Source: Pseudoxanthomonas helianthi (GTDB lineage: Bacteria; Pseudomonadota; Gammaproteobacteria; Xanthomonadales; Xanthomonadaceae). Taken from it: a DNA stretch of 64,000 nt. Below are positions 18,866-28,193 of this stretch, piece by piece. The notes under the pieces are model-generated. The model was not told where the DNA came from. It saw only the letters and a program-made list of their open reading frames with translations, and made no database searches. Within the stretch, counting starts at the first letter, position 1. Each line of letters begins with the position of its first letter. The translations under genes were made by a program, and so were the position numbers. Location of the stretch: NCBI RefSeq assembly GCF_017939625.1, contig NZ_JAGKTC010000001.1, positions 776,519 to 840,518 on the forward strand. The letters run 5' to 3'.

Positions 18866-20230
18866 CTACTTCTTCACCGGCCGCTGCCACCCATCCACCG
18901 TCACCTGCCGTGCCCGCGACACGGTCAGCTTGCCGCCCGGCGCATCCTTGCCGATCACCGAACCCGCGCCGATGGTTGCGCCCTGGCCGATGGTGACCGG
19001 CGCGACCAGCGCGGAGTTGGAGCCGATGAAGGCGTTGTCCTCGATGGTGGTGACGAACTTGTTCACCCCGTCGTAGTTGCAGGTGATCGTGCCGGCGCCG
19101 ATGTTGACGCCGCTGCCGACCACCGCGTCGCCGAGGTAGGTCAGGTGATTGGCCTTGCTGCCCAAGCCAAGCGTGGCCTTCTTGGTTTCGACGAAATTGC
19201 CGACATGCACATTGTCGGCCAGCACGGTGCCGGGACGGATGCGCGCATACGGGCCGATCAGCGCGCCCGCGCCGGCGACGACGCCGTCGATGTCGCAATG
19301 CGCGTGTACCTTGCTGCCCGCGCCGATCTTCGCGTCCTTGATCCGCACGAACGGACCGATACTGACGCCATCGCCCAATTCGACGTGGCCTTCGAACACC
19401 GCGTCGACGTCGATGCTGACGTCGCGGCCCACCGTCACCGTGCCGCGCTGGTCGAAGCGCGCCGGATCCGCGAGGCGCGCGCCGGCCACGCACAGCGCGC
19501 GCGCCTGGCGCAGCTGGAACGCGCGCTCGAGCTGGGCGAGCTGCCACGGATCGTTGGCGCCTTCGGCCTCCATCGGATCGACGACCAGGACCAGTTCCGC
19601 CGGGGTGAATTCGGAAGCGGCGGTGGCGAATACATCGGTCAGGTAGTACTCGCCCTGCGCATTATCGTTGGACAACTTCGACAACCACTGCTTCAGGGCG
19701 ACCGCGTCGGCGGCGATGATGCCGGTGTTGATCGTGCGGATGCGGCGCTGCTCTTCGCTGGCGTCCTTCTGCTCGACGATCGCGGCGACCTTGCCGGCTT
19801 CGTCGCGGAGGATGCGGCCGTAACCGGTCGGATCCTCCGGTTCGGCGACCAGCACCGCCAGGCGACCCGGTGCTTCCAGCAGGCGTTGCAGCGTTTCGGT
19901 GCGGATCAACGGCACGTCGCCGTACAGCACCAGCACCTTGGCCTCGTCCGGCACCTGCGGCATCGCCTGCGCGACCGCGTGGCCGGTGCCGAGCTGCTGC
20001 GCCTGCTGCGCCCATTGCAGGTCCGGCTGGTCGGCGAAGGCGGCCTGCACCTGGTCGCCGCCATGGCCGAACACCACGTGCAGCGCCGCCGGTCGCAACG
20101 CGCGCGCGGCGGCGATGACCTGGGCCAGCATCGGTTGCCCGGCGATGGGCTGCAGCACCTTGGGCAGGGCGGACTTCATCCGCTTGCCTTCGCCGGCGGC
20201 GAGGATCACGACATGCAGGGGCTGGGACAT
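18866..20230 (-). CDS. glmU: Bifunctional UDP-GlcNAc pyrophosphorylase / GlcN-1-P acetyltransferase
   Basis: 454 residues starting [18 protein letters not shown], the conserved nucleotidyltransferase opening (start 20230; the longer frame only adds unrelated residues). The N-terminal pyrophosphorylase domain (1-228) is followed by a left-handed beta-helix with hexapeptide repeats (about 250-440). The repeats include the acetyltransferase stretch [19 protein letters not shown] and the active-site region [22 protein letters not shown]. It makes UDP-GlcNAc from GlcN-1-P. In many gammaproteobacteria glmU sits next to glmS. Here they are on the same strand but about 16 kb apart. Confidence 0.97.
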   Translation of the reverse strand: MSQPLHVVILAAGEGKRMKSALPKVLQPIAGQPMLAQVIAAARALRPAALHVVFGHGGDQVQAAFADQPDLQWAQQAQQLGTGHAVAQAMPQVPDEAKVLVLYGDVPLIRTETLQRLLEAPGRLAVLVAEPEDPTGYGRILRDEAGKVAAIVEQKDASEEQRRIRTINTGIIAADAVALKQWLSKLSNDNAQGEYYLTDVFATAASEFTPAELVLVVDPMEAEGANDPWQLAQLERAFQLRQARALCVAGARLADPARFDQRGTVTVGRDVSIDVDAVFEGHVELGDGVSIGPFVRIKDAKIGAGSKVHAHCDIDGVVAGAGALIGPYARIRPGTVLADNVHVGNFVETKKATLGLGSKANHLTYLGDAVVGSGVNIGAGTITCNYDGVNKFVTTIEDNAFIGSNSALVAPVTIGQGATIGAGSVIGKDAPGGKLTVSRARQVTVDGWQRPVKK

Positions 20231-20298
20231 CCGGGCGTTCCGTTGCGATGAAGCGGGAATTCTAAGCCAGCGGTTACGATGGCGCCCTTTCCCCGGGC

Positions 20299-20691
20299 AT
20301 GAACGCGATGAGCCTGATCCGACAGGGCGGCAGCTACGTGCTGGTCGGCCTGCTGCAGCTGCTGCTGGACTGGGCGGTGTTCGTCGCCGCCACCGCATTG
20401 GGCGTGCCGGCGGCGCCGGCCAACCTGGGCGCTCGCGTGTCGGGGGCGATGCTCGGCTTCTGGCTCAACGGCCGGGTGACCTTCGCCCGCGATGGCGAGG
20501 CGCGGCTGGGCTGGTGGCGTTTCGTCCGTTTCGCGCTGGTGTGGCTGGCGCTGACCGCGATCAGCACCTGGCTGGTGGCGACGCTGGCCGCGCGCTTCGG
20601 CCTGCATTACGCCTGGCTGGCCAAGCCGGTGGTGGAAGCCGCGCTGGCGTTGCCGGCGTTCTTCCTGTGGCGGCAGGTGGTGTACCGCTAG
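20299..20691 (+). CDS. GtrA-like membrane protein
   Basis: 130 residues with four membrane helices (about 12-30, 40-58, 76-98, 107-126) and the GtrA-family pattern: G-Y-hydrophobic opening, N-terminal [13 protein letters not shown] after helix 2 and [10 protein letters not shown] at the end. Members are thought to help flip lipid-linked sugars or to accompany glycosyltransferases. No such transferase is adjacent, so its partner is unknown. It is divergent from glmU. A second in-frame ATG at 20308 is possible. Confidence 0.85.
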   Translation: MNAMSLIRQGGSYVLVGLLQLLLDWAVFVAATALGVPAAPANLGARVSGAMLGFWLNGRVTFARDGEARLGWWRFVRFALVWLALTAISTWLVATLAARFGLHYAWLAKPVVEAALALPAFFLWRQVVYR

Positions 20692-20697
20692 CGAATT

Positions 20698-20858
20698 GTG
20701 GGAGCGGCCTTGGCCGCGAATGCCTTGTTGGGTGAGCCGTAGAGCGGGGCTTGCCCCGCTGCTTCTACGCCGCCGTGCGATTCATCGAAAGGCAGCGGGG
20801 CAAGCCCCGCTCTACGAAAAAGCGCAAAAAAGCATTCGCGGCCAAGGCCTCTCCCACA
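20698..20858. repeat. Nested inverted repeats (palindrome within palindrome)
   Basis: Outer arms: TGTGGGAGCGGCCTTGGCC... at 20698-20724 against its near-exact inverse at 20832-20858. Inside them lies a second pair: CGTAGAGCGGGGCTTGCCCC... at 20738-20762 and its exact inverse at 20792-20816. Each arm is itself palindromic. The element fills the convergent gap between the GtrA-like gene and glucokinase and could act as a bidirectional terminator. The outer family recurs at 30663, 31859 and 55791. Confidence 0.9.
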
Positions 20859-21875
20859 TCAGCGCGTCGCCAGTCGTTGCAGGTGCCAGCTGGCGGCGCC
20901 GATCACGCCCTGGTGCGGATCTTCGACCAGCCGCACCGGCACATGCTCCAGCACCGCGCGCATCACACCCTTGTCGAGGAAACGCGCCTGGAAGTCGCTG
21001 CCGGGGAAGAATTCCAGCAGGCGCGGGACCATGCCGCCGGCGACGAACACGCTGGTCGCGCCGTGCGCCATCGCCAGGTCGGCGAGCACGCTGCCTAGCG
21101 CAGCGCAAAAGATCCGCACCGCTTCGAGCGCATGCGCGTCGTCGCCGCGCCGTGCCGCTTCGATCACACCGGCCGACGTCGTCTGCCGCGCATCCGCATC
21201 GTCCATGCGGCACAGCGTCGCGTAGGTCTTCAGCAGGCCGGGGCCGGCGACGACCTGCTCGCAGGAAACGTAGGAAGTCTCGGCCATCCACGCCTGCAGC
21301 AGGGCGATTTCCCGCGGTGTGCCTGGCGCGAACGACATCTGCCCGGCTTCGCCCGGCAGCACCAGCACGCCGTCGCGGCAGGGCACCCGCAACGCGGAGC
21401 CCAGGCCGGTCCCCGGGCCGACCACCAGGCTGGGCCCCGGCTCGGCATCGCCGTCGAAGCTGCTCAGCGGCCGGCAGCGTTCCTTGCGCAGACACTGCCC
21501 GGCATTGGCGGCGGCGGCGAAATCGTTGACCAGCGCGACTTCGGCGAACCCCTGGGCGCGCAGCGCGGCGGCCGACAGTGTCCACGGCAGGTTGTTGTTG
21601 ATCACCGTGTCGCCACGCACCACGCCGGTAGTGGCGATGACGATGTCGCGCGGCGCGGGTTGCGCGTGCTTGGCGACGAAATCGGCGACGATCGCTTCGA
21701 AGCTGGCGAATGCACCACCCTGGTAGACCTGGTGGGCGAGCACTTCGATGTCGCCATCGGGCAATCGCCGGACCTGCGCCAGTCGTGCATGGGTACCGCC
21801 GACGTCGGCGGCGAGGAAGGGCGCGCCGTTCAGCGGCGAATCCGCCTCGGCGTGGGTCTGGGTGGGGTTCGACAT
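20859..21875 (-). CDS. glk: Glucokinase
   Basis: 338 residues of the bacterial Glk (PF02685) family rather than ROK: phosphate-binding opening FLAADVGGTHARLA (20-33), adenosine-side motif VGPGTGLG, catalytic-Asp region ALVNDFAAAANA, and C-terminal FVAGGMVPRLL. It phosphorylates glucose with ATP in the cytoplasm; specificity for mannose or another hexose cannot be excluded. The start is nine bases after the PNGase A-like stop, so it is the tail of the operon GH29-GH29-PNGase-glk that begins at 26575. That placement implies co-induction with glycan degradation. The last codons abut the nested repeat. Confidence 0.92.
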   Translation of the reverse strand: MSNPTQTHAEADSPLNGAPFLAADVGGTHARLAQVRRLPDGDIEVLAHQVYQGGAFASFEAIVADFVAKHAQPAPRDIVIATTGVVRGDTVINNNLPWTLSAAALRAQGFAEVALVNDFAAAANAGQCLRKERCRPLSSFDGDAEPGPSLVVGPGTGLGSALRVPCRDGVLVLPGEAGQMSFAPGTPREIALLQAWMAETSYVSCEQVVAGPGLLKTYATLCRMDDADARQTTSAGVIEAARRGDDAHALEAVRIFCAALGSVLADLAMAHGATSVFVAGGMVPRLLEFFPGSDFQARFLDKGVMRAVLEHVPVRLVEDPHQGVIGAASWHLQRLATR

Positions 21876-21884
21876 GCGACGACT

Positions 21885-23597
21885 TCAGCGATCCGGTGTC
21901 GATTGTGAGGCCGGCGCCGCCTTGCCGCAATCGGTGGCGTCGCGGATGAAACGCCCATTGCGCGTGGCGATGTCGCGTTGCCAGCAGCGCCCGTCTTCCT
22001 CGATGCGATAACTCTGGCGGGTGTCGGCCACGGCGCGACGCTTGTCGCGCGGCACGCCGCGGTCGTACGAAGCGTTGCCGATGAAACGATCGCGCGTGCG
22101 CCGGCTGGACTGCGCCTTGCCGTCGCGGGAACGCACGGTTTCGACATCGTCGTGGATGCGGATGTCGGTGGTCAGGCGCACCTTCGGGTCGGTCTTCTCG
22201 GTCGCATCGCCCTTTTCGCCGGGCTTGCCGGCGCTGCCGCCTTGCAGCGGCACCTGGCCGATGCCGCCGTCGAAACCGAAGTTCTGCTCGATGGTTTCCG
22301 CCTCCACGCCGACCTTGCCCCTGCGCGTGACCACGGCGCGATCGCGCCAGTCGGCGAGCATGCGGTCGTCGTTGTCGTCCATCGAACCCCAGCGATGGTG
22401 CACGTCGGCCTGCAGCGCGCGTTCGACCGTGGTTTCGACCTTGCCCTTCGAGCCGCGCACCTCGCCGCGCGCGCGGAAATGGCGTGCCCCGAGGAAATGC
22501 AGCGACTGGTCGTCGGCGACCGCAGCGTCCAGGCGCATGTCGTGCGAGGCTTCGCCCGCGTCGTAATCGAGCAGCTTCGCCCTGGTGCGTTGCACGCCGG
22601 CATCGCGCCAGACCTGCAGGTTCGGCAGCAGCTTCCAGCCTTCGCGGCCTTCCGGCACGCCGGCGACATGCAGGCGCACTTCGTGCGGCTTGCCGTCGTT
22701 GAGCAGGCCGATGAAGGGCGTCAGGTCATAGCGGATCGGCTGGATATCGAACGTGCGTGGCGCGGGGATCGCGTACCACAGCAGCGGGTTCGACCAGCCG
22801 CCGGTGTAGATGTGCGGATACGGCGCGGCGATGCCGGCGATGCGCCCGTCCAGCAACACCCGCACTTCGCGATACGGGCCTTGCGGGTTGTGGCACCAGT
22901 AACCATCCAGCGGCACGGCGTAGTACCAGAATTCCTCGCAGCCGCCGCCGGAACCGGTGGCGTAGACCTCGGCCAGCAGGCGCTCGCTGTTGGCGGGAAT
23001 CGCGATCTTGCCGACGGTATCCGCGCCGTCTTCGTGCAGGCCATCCAGCGGGAGCACCACATCGGCGGTTTGCGCAGCCGGGTGCTTGTCGTCGGCGCGG
23101 AAGAACAGCAGGCTCAGCCTGACGTCGAACACGCCGGTATACGTTTCGTTGACCACGTTGCCGAGGAACATCTCCGCGTCCTGCGGCTGCGCGAACAGCG
23201 GCGCGTAGGCGCTGACGTCCTTCTCCACGCGCCATTCGATGCCTTCGCGCGACGGTTCCGGCGAACTGGTGCGGAAGATGGTCACGCCGCCGACCGAGAA
23301 CTGGCCGATGCGGTCGTACTGGCGGCCCTTCACCGCGCCGTCCAGCCGCAGCACCACCTTGTGCCACGGGCCGGGGCATTGCTTCGCCGCATCGATGCGC
23401 GCCTTGGCTGGATCGAAGCTGGCGAAGCCGTGGTGCAATACGTCGACCGTGCAAGCAGGCATGCCGGCGGGAACCGGCGACGGATGCGCGGTACGCGGGT
23501 CGTCGTGGTCGTTGCCGAAGTTCTTCGGCGGCTCGACGGCGTGTGCTGTACCGGCCAGCAAGGCCAGCAGCGGGAAGGACAACAGTCTGTTTTTCAT
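21885..23597 (-). CDS. Peptide-N4-(N-acetyl-beta-glucosaminyl)asparagine amidase A (PNGase A-like)
   Basis: 570 residues. The start is ATG 23597 (a TTG four codons earlier is possible), giving a signal peptide cleaved after GTAHA. The PNGase A family (PF12222) is recognised from TVDVLHHGF, then at about 95-160 YDRIGQFSVGGVTIFRTSSP, EGIEWRVEKDVSAY and LGNVVNETYTGVFDV, a close parallel to the plant enzymes. Plant PNGase A releases whole N-glycans from glycopeptides by cleaving the Asn amide and tolerates core alpha-1,3-fucose. The last 150 residues are charged and less conserved. It lies between a GH29 fucosidase and glucokinase in one operon. The activity is predicted, not shown. Confidence 0.85.
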   Translation of the reverse strand: MKNRLLSFPLLALLAGTAHAVEPPKNFGNDHDDPRTAHPSPVPAGMPACTVDVLHHGFASFDPAKARIDAAKQCPGPWHKVVLRLDGAVKGRQYDRIGQFSVGGVTIFRTSSPEPSREGIEWRVEKDVSAYAPLFAQPQDAEMFLGNVVNETYTGVFDVRLSLLFFRADDKHPAAQTADVVLPLDGLHEDGADTVGKIAIPANSERLLAEVYATGSGGGCEEFWYYAVPLDGYWCHNPQGPYREVRVLLDGRIAGIAAPYPHIYTGGWSNPLLWYAIPAPRTFDIQPIRYDLTPFIGLLNDGKPHEVRLHVAGVPEGREGWKLLPNLQVWRDAGVQRTRAKLLDYDAGEASHDMRLDAAVADDQSLHFLGARHFRARGEVRGSKGKVETTVERALQADVHHRWGSMDDNDDRMLADWRDRAVVTRRGKVGVEAETIEQNFGFDGGIGQVPLQGGSAGKPGEKGDATEKTDPKVRLTTDIRIHDDVETVRSRDGKAQSSRRTRDRFIGNASYDRGVPRDKRRAVADTRQSYRIEEDGRCWQRDIATRNGRFIRDATDCGKAAPASQSTPDR

Positions 23598-23637
23598 GAA
23601 CGGAAACAACCTCGAATCCCGCGTAAATCCTCGAAGT

Positions 23638-23732
23638 CGTCATTCCCGCGAAGGCGGGAATCGCTCTGTCGCTCTTCGGACGGATCATCGGGGTCCGATA
23701 GAAGAGCGATTCCCGCCTTCGCGGGAATGACG
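23638..23732. repeat. 30-bp perfect inverted repeat (CCCGC-AGGCGGG family)
   Basis: The arm at 23638-23667 (begins CGTCATTCCCGCGAAGG) is exactly inverted at 23703-23732, with a 35-base loop that has its own weak pairing. It lies between the GH29 stop and the PNGase start within one operon. It differs from the 9983 element by GAAG in place of GCAG in the inner loop. Confidence 0.9.
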
Positions 23733-23751
23733 GTGTTTTTTGAACTTCCGG

Positions 23752-25212
23752 TCAGTGGGTAAGCACCGCTCCCGGCAATTCGATGCTCCACGCGTACGCG
23801 CCCGCGGTCTGCTTGCGCACCGCGGCGGGAACGTCCACCACGGTCGCGTCGCCTTCACGCCGCCACGCCAGCGCCGCGTCGCTGCCGAGCACCCGCACGC
23901 TTGCCCCAGCCTCCGGCGCCGGACCCGGGATCTTCAGCTGCGCCGGTAGGGTCTTTTCCTTGTCGTCGGCCAGGTAGATCGCATACACCGTCCCGTCCTT
24001 CAGCCGCGTGTAGCGGAACTTGCCGGCGCGGTACGGCGCGACCGCGCGGCTGGCATAGATCGCCTGGCCGTTGAGCTTCATCCACTGGCCGATCTGGTGC
24101 AGGCGCTCGATGGCTTCGGCCGGCAGTTCGCCGTTGGCGTCGGGACCGACGTTGAGCAGGTAGTTGCCGCCCTTGGCGACCACGTCGACCAGCATGTGCA
24201 CCACGTCGCGCGCGGGCTTGTACCTGTCGTTGGGCACGTACGACCACGAATCGCCGAGGGTCATGCAGGTTTCCCACGGATACGGCAGCGGCTCGTCCGG
24301 GATCTTCTGTTCCGGCGTGCGGTAGTTCTCGTAGCGTCCGCCAACCGCGCGGTCCACCACGATCAGGCCCGGCTGGTTCCTGCGCGCCAGTGCGGCCAGT
24401 CCCGGCATGTCGATATCCTGCGGCCACGGCACCGAACCGCTGCCGGGCTTCGCGTCGGGATGCTCGCGCGGGTTCACCCAACCGCCGTCGAGCCACAGGA
24501 TGTCGAGCGGCCCGTATTGCGAAGTCAGCTCGCCGAGCTGCGCATGGGTGAAATCGACGAAACCCTTCCACAACTCGGGGTGCTTGCGCGTGTCGTAGTT
24601 GACGTTGCGATCCGGCGTGGCCCAGCGCGGCGCCCAGTAGTTGTCGCTGTGCCAGTCCGGCTTGGAGAAGTACGCGCCGATGCCGAAGCCGCGTGCGCGG
24701 AAGGCATCGAACACTTCCCTGGCGATGTTGGCGCGCGGGTTGGAATGGAACGGCACGTTCGATGCGGTGATCCGGTAATCGGTCTGCTTCGTGTCGAACA
24801 TGCTGAAGCCGTCATGGTGCTTGGTGGTGAACACCACGTACTTGGTGCCGGCGTCGGCGGCGACATCGGCCCACTTCGCCGGATCGAACTTCACCGGGTT
24901 GAAGGTGGTCGGCAGCTGCTCGTAAGCCTGCTTGTAGCCGACGTAGTCGTTGGCGTACTTCCCGGTGTGCGGATTGCGCTTCGGCGGACCGCACCAGTCC
25001 ACGTCCTCGGAGCAGATCGACCACGACTCGACCACGCCCCACTGGCTGTACGGGCCCCAATGCATCATGAAACCGAATTTCCAGTCCTGCCATCGGTCCA
25101 GCTTGCGCACGACCAGCGGGTCGGTTTCCGGCACGTAGGGATGTTCTTCTTCGTGCTGGGCCAGGGCGGGCGTTGCGGCGAACAGGGCCAGCAGCAGTAC
25201 GGCGGTCTTCAT
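23752..25212 (-). CDS. Alpha-L-fucosidase, GH29 (copy 1)
   Basis: 486 residues, signal peptide ending TPALAQ. Catalytic barrel motifs: FGFMMHWGPYSQWG (about 46-59), VVFTTKHHDGFSMFDT (126-141), and the nucleophile Asp242 in DILWLDGGW. A C-terminal beta-sandwich starts near 400. It removes alpha-L-fucose by a retaining mechanism in the periplasm or outside the cell. It is larger at the N-terminal loop (SWSICSEDVDWCGPPKRNPH) than the other copies, with a Cys pair. The start is one base after the stop of copy 2, so the two are co-translated. Linkage preference is unknown. Confidence 0.93.
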   Translation of the reverse strand: MKTAVLLLALFAATPALAQHEEEHPYVPETDPLVVRKLDRWQDWKFGFMMHWGPYSQWGVVESWSICSEDVDWCGPPKRNPHTGKYANDYVGYKQAYEQLPTTFNPVKFDPAKWADVAADAGTKYVVFTTKHHDGFSMFDTKQTDYRITASNVPFHSNPRANIAREVFDAFRARGFGIGAYFSKPDWHSDNYWAPRWATPDRNVNYDTRKHPELWKGFVDFTHAQLGELTSQYGPLDILWLDGGWVNPREHPDAKPGSGSVPWPQDIDMPGLAALARRNQPGLIVVDRAVGGRYENYRTPEQKIPDEPLPYPWETCMTLGDSWSYVPNDRYKPARDVVHMLVDVVAKGGNYLLNVGPDANGELPAEAIERLHQIGQWMKLNGQAIYASRAVAPYRAGKFRYTRLKDGTVYAIYLADDKEKTLPAQLKIPGPAPEAGASVRVLGSDAALAWRREGDATVVDVPAAVRKQTAGAYAWSIELPGAVLTH

Positions 25213-25213
25213 C

Positions 25214-26575
25214 TCAGTTGCTCTCGATCGGTTTGACGTGTTCCTTGAACAGCGACGCAGGGCCGTCCAGTTCCAGCGCGACCACGGTGACCACCGGGTC
25301 GAGCGCGGCGTCGGGCACCTTGATGTGCAGCAGGCCCGGTACCTTGCTCCAGTCGTGCTTGCCGACCACGCGGGCCTCGACCGCGGCGTCGCTGCCGAGC
25401 ACGCGGGCGCGCAGCACCTTGTTGTCCAGGCCCTTGACCATCAGGTCTTCGTTGGGACGCCCGTCGACGAACAGGTACAGCGTGCGGCCGTCGGCCGACA
25501 GCGTGCTCGGACCATGGAAATAATCGAAGCCGATGCCGGCGCGCGTGCCGTAGATCGCCGGCGCGTTCTTCCCGGTCCAGCGGCCGAATTCCTCGAGGAT
25601 GCGCACCTGGCGCTCGTCGATGCTGCCGTCCTCCTTCGGCCCGATGTCCAGCAGCAGGTTGCCGCCCATCGCGATGGTGTCGGCGAAGATGCGGATCAGC
25701 TGCCCGGGTGTCTTGTAGGCGTTGTCGGTGGGCTGGTAGCCCCACGACATGTTCATGGTCAGGCACAGCTCCCAGTAGCGATCGGTGGGACGCAGGATCG
25801 GCACGCCCTGCTCCGGGGTGCCGTAGTCGCCGTTGCCCGGCAGGCGCGAATTGATGATGGCCTTCGGGTTGCGGGCCAGGATTTCCTTGCGCACCTTGTC
25901 GGCCTGCCATTCCTGCGCACTGTGTTCCCAGTCGCCGTCGAACCACCACAGATCGGGGTTGTAGCGCTTGGCGAGATCGTCGACCTGGCCCTGGTAGTAG
26001 TCGAGATAACGCTGCCAGCGCGCGGGTTCCTTGCGGATGTCGTAGCGCTTTTCCTTGCGCGTATGCACGTCGTAATCGGAATACGACCAGTCGGGCAGCG
26101 AGTAGTACAGGCCGACCTTCAGCCCATCCTTGCGCAGCGCCTTGGCGAACGGCGCGACCAGGTCGCGCCCGGCCGGCGTGTCCCTGACCACGTTGAGGCC
26201 CTGCTTCGAGTCCCACAGCGCCACGCCGTCGTGGTGGCGGCTGGTCAGCACCGCGTAGCGCGCACCGCTGCGCTTGATCAGGTCGGCCCAGGCCTGCGGA
26301 TCGTAACGGCGGGCGGTGAAGTCCCGCTTCTGGCTCATGTACTCCGGCCAGGTGATCTGGCCGTTGAAGAACGACCACGACTCGCTGGTGCCGTGCGCGG
26401 CGTAGATGCCCCAGTGGATGAAGATGCCGAGCTTGGCGTCCTCGAACCATTGCATGCGCGCGGCTTCGACGGCGTCCGGCGGCCCGGCGGCGGGGCCGTC
26501 GGCGGCCAGCGCCGGACCGCAGGCGGCGGCAAGAACCAGCAAAAGGGAGGCAATGGGCTTGCGGGGTCGGGTCAT
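25214..26575 (-). CDS. Alpha-L-fucosidase, GH29 (copy 2)
   Basis: 453 residues from ATG 26575. The longer frame would run into the operator at 26609, so it is rejected. The leader LLLVLAAACGPALAADG fits either a lipobox (Cys19) or signal peptidase I cleavage after ALAA. GH29 motifs: LGIFIHWGIYAAHGTSESW, VLTSRHHDGVALWDSKQ and nucleophile Asp213 in LWWFDGDW. It opens the operon copy 2 - copy 1 - PNGase A - glk. Transcription must start in the divergent gap with GH29 copy 3, which carries a fucose-locus operator. The barrel sequence is quite different from copy 1, so specificities probably differ. Confidence 0.93.
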   Translation of the reverse strand: MTRPRKPIASLLLVLAAACGPALAADGPAAGPPDAVEAARMQWFEDAKLGIFIHWGIYAAHGTSESWSFFNGQITWPEYMSQKRDFTARRYDPQAWADLIKRSGARYAVLTSRHHDGVALWDSKQGLNVVRDTPAGRDLVAPFAKALRKDGLKVGLYYSLPDWSYSDYDVHTRKEKRYDIRKEPARWQRYLDYYQGQVDDLAKRYNPDLWWFDGDWEHSAQEWQADKVRKEILARNPKAIINSRLPGNGDYGTPEQGVPILRPTDRYWELCLTMNMSWGYQPTDNAYKTPGQLIRIFADTIAMGGNLLLDIGPKEDGSIDERQVRILEEFGRWTGKNAPAIYGTRAGIGFDYFHGPSTLSADGRTLYLFVDGRPNEDLMVKGLDNKVLRARVLGSDAAVEARVVGKHDWSKVPGLLHIKVPDAALDPVVTVVALELDGPASLFKEHVKPIESN

Positions 26576-26601
26576 CTGTACGCCCGGCCTGTCGCCGGTA
26601 T

Positions 26602-26621
26602 GGTCTGGTGGTTGGACCAAT
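26602..26621. promoter_or_regulatory. Operator site A (GntR/FCD-type)
   Basis: TGGTTGGACCA at 26609-26619 is an 11-base palindrome, T-G-G-T / A-C-C-A around three bases. A second reading is GGTCTG-N5-TGGACC from 26602. It lies 34 bases before copy 2 and about 195 before copy 3, in their divergent gap. The same 11-mer recurs at 35939 and its inverse at 38377. Confidence 0.7.
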
Positions 26622-26814
26622 GCTACCCTGTATTCGCCGCAGGGTTAAAGAACGGCCGCTATCCCCTCCTAGGACGGTCATTCCACCGGGCAGGCATTCC
26701 CTGCCCGGCCCTGCGATTTTCTTCCGGCCGTGCGACCCCGCCACCACGTTCCGACCCGGTTGGCGGCGGTTGTCGACGCCGGCAGTCTCGCGTTCGCCAC
26801 AGAAGGAATCCGCC

Positions 26815-28188
26815 ATGCGCGTCCCACTGCTTCTGCTGATCGCCACGCTGGCCTGGCTTGGATCGCCCGTCCCGCGACTCGATGCCGCCACGCCCGCGGC
26901 CGAAACCGCCGACGCCAAGGCCGAACGCATGCAATGGTGGGCCGACGCCCGCTTCGGCCTGTTCCTGCATTGGGGCCTGTACGCGGTTCCCGCCGGCGAA
27001 TGGAAGGGCAAGCGCGACTACGGCGAATGGATCATGGAAGAGGCCGACATTCCCAAGGCCGAATACGAACGCTTCGCCAGCCGTTTCGACCCGAAGAAGT
27101 ACGACCCCGACGCGTGGGCGCGCGCGGCCAGGGCCGCCGGAATGAAGTACGTGGTCATCACCAGCAAGCACCACGAAGGCTTCGCGATGTGGGACACGCA
27201 GGGCACCGACTACAACATCGCCCGGCGCACGCCCTACGGCAAGGGTGTGCTCGCGCCGCTGGCCGATGCCGTGCGCCGCCAGGGCCTGCACTTCGGCGTG
27301 TACTACTCGATCATGGACTGGCACGACCCGTCGCAGCGCGGGAACAAGCCGAACGTGCTGAACCCGACCCTGATCGACCCGGCGCAGAAGGCGCGCTACG
27401 TGCGCGACATGAAGACCGAGCTGAAGGAACTGGTGCAGCAGACCGGCGCCGAGATCCTGTGGTTCGACGGCGAATGGGTCGACTGGTGGACGCGCGAGGA
27501 CGCCGAGGACATGGTCGCTTACCTGCGCGGACTGAAGCCGGACCTGATCATCAACAACCGCGTGTTCAATTCGCGCGGCGGCATGGGAGGCATCAGCGCC
27601 GAAGGCATGCCCGGCGATTTCCACACGCCCGAACAGGAAGTGCCGGCCGCGGGCCTGGGCGCGGGCGAGTACTGGGAATCGTGCATCACCATGAACCGGC
27701 ACTGGGGCTACAACCGCCACGACCAGGCCTGGAAGTCGGACCGCGAACTGATCCGCATGCTGGTCGACGTGGCCAGCAAGGGCGGCAACCTGTTGCTCAA
27801 CATCGGGCCGACCGCGGATGGCGAACTGCCCGCGCCCGCGCTGCAACGGCTCGATGCGATCGGCCGCTGGATGCAGGTCAACGGCGAGGCGATCTACGGC
27901 ACGCAGTCCACCGCGCTCGCACAGGCGCCGGCGTGGGGGCGCATCACCCGCAAGCCGGCGGGCGATGGCCAGCCCGAGCGCCTGTACCTGCACGTGTTCG
28001 ATTGGCCCACCGATGGCGTGCTGCGCCTGCCGCTGGCGGGTAAAGTGGCCGAAGCCGTATTGCTGGCCGAACCGGGCGTCGCGCTGCGCGCCGAAACCTC
28101 AGGCGGCGAACTGCATCTGCAGCTGCCGCCGAAGGCGCCGGATGCCGATGCCAGCGTGATCCGGCTGACCCTCGCGCAGGAACATTGA
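26815..28188 (+). CDS. Alpha-L-fucosidase, GH29 (copy 3)
   Basis: 457 residues from ATG 26815 with AGAAGGAA upstream; signal peptide ending RLDAA. GH29 motifs: FGLFLHWGLYAVPAGEWKGK, VVITSKHHEGFAMWDT and nucleophile Asp218 in EILWFDGEW. The rest follows the family to a C-terminal beta domain. Glu replaces Asp in the usual KHHDGF, a difference from the other four copies. The gene is divergent from copy 2 across operator A. It is followed at once by cutC, whose start lies six bases after this stop, so the two are cotranscribed. Confidence 0.93.
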   Translation: MRVPLLLLIATLAWLGSPVPRLDAATPAAETADAKAERMQWWADARFGLFLHWGLYAVPAGEWKGKRDYGEWIMEEADIPKAEYERFASRFDPKKYDPDAWARAARAAGMKYVVITSKHHEGFAMWDTQGTDYNIARRTPYGKGVLAPLADAVRRQGLHFGVYYSIMDWHDPSQRGNKPNVLNPTLIDPAQKARYVRDMKTELKELVQQTGAEILWFDGEWVDWWTREDAEDMVAYLRGLKPDLIINNRVFNSRGGMGGISAEGMPGDFHTPEQEVPAAGLGAGEYWESCITMNRHWGYNRHDQAWKSDRELIRMLVDVASKGGNLLLNIGPTADGELPAPALQRLDAIGRWMQVNGEAIYGTQSTALAQAPAWGRITRKPAGDGQPERLYLHVFDWPTDGVLRLPLAGKVAEAVLLAEPGVALRAETSGGELHLQLPPKAPDADASVIRLTLAQEH

Positions 28189-28193
28189 AACGC

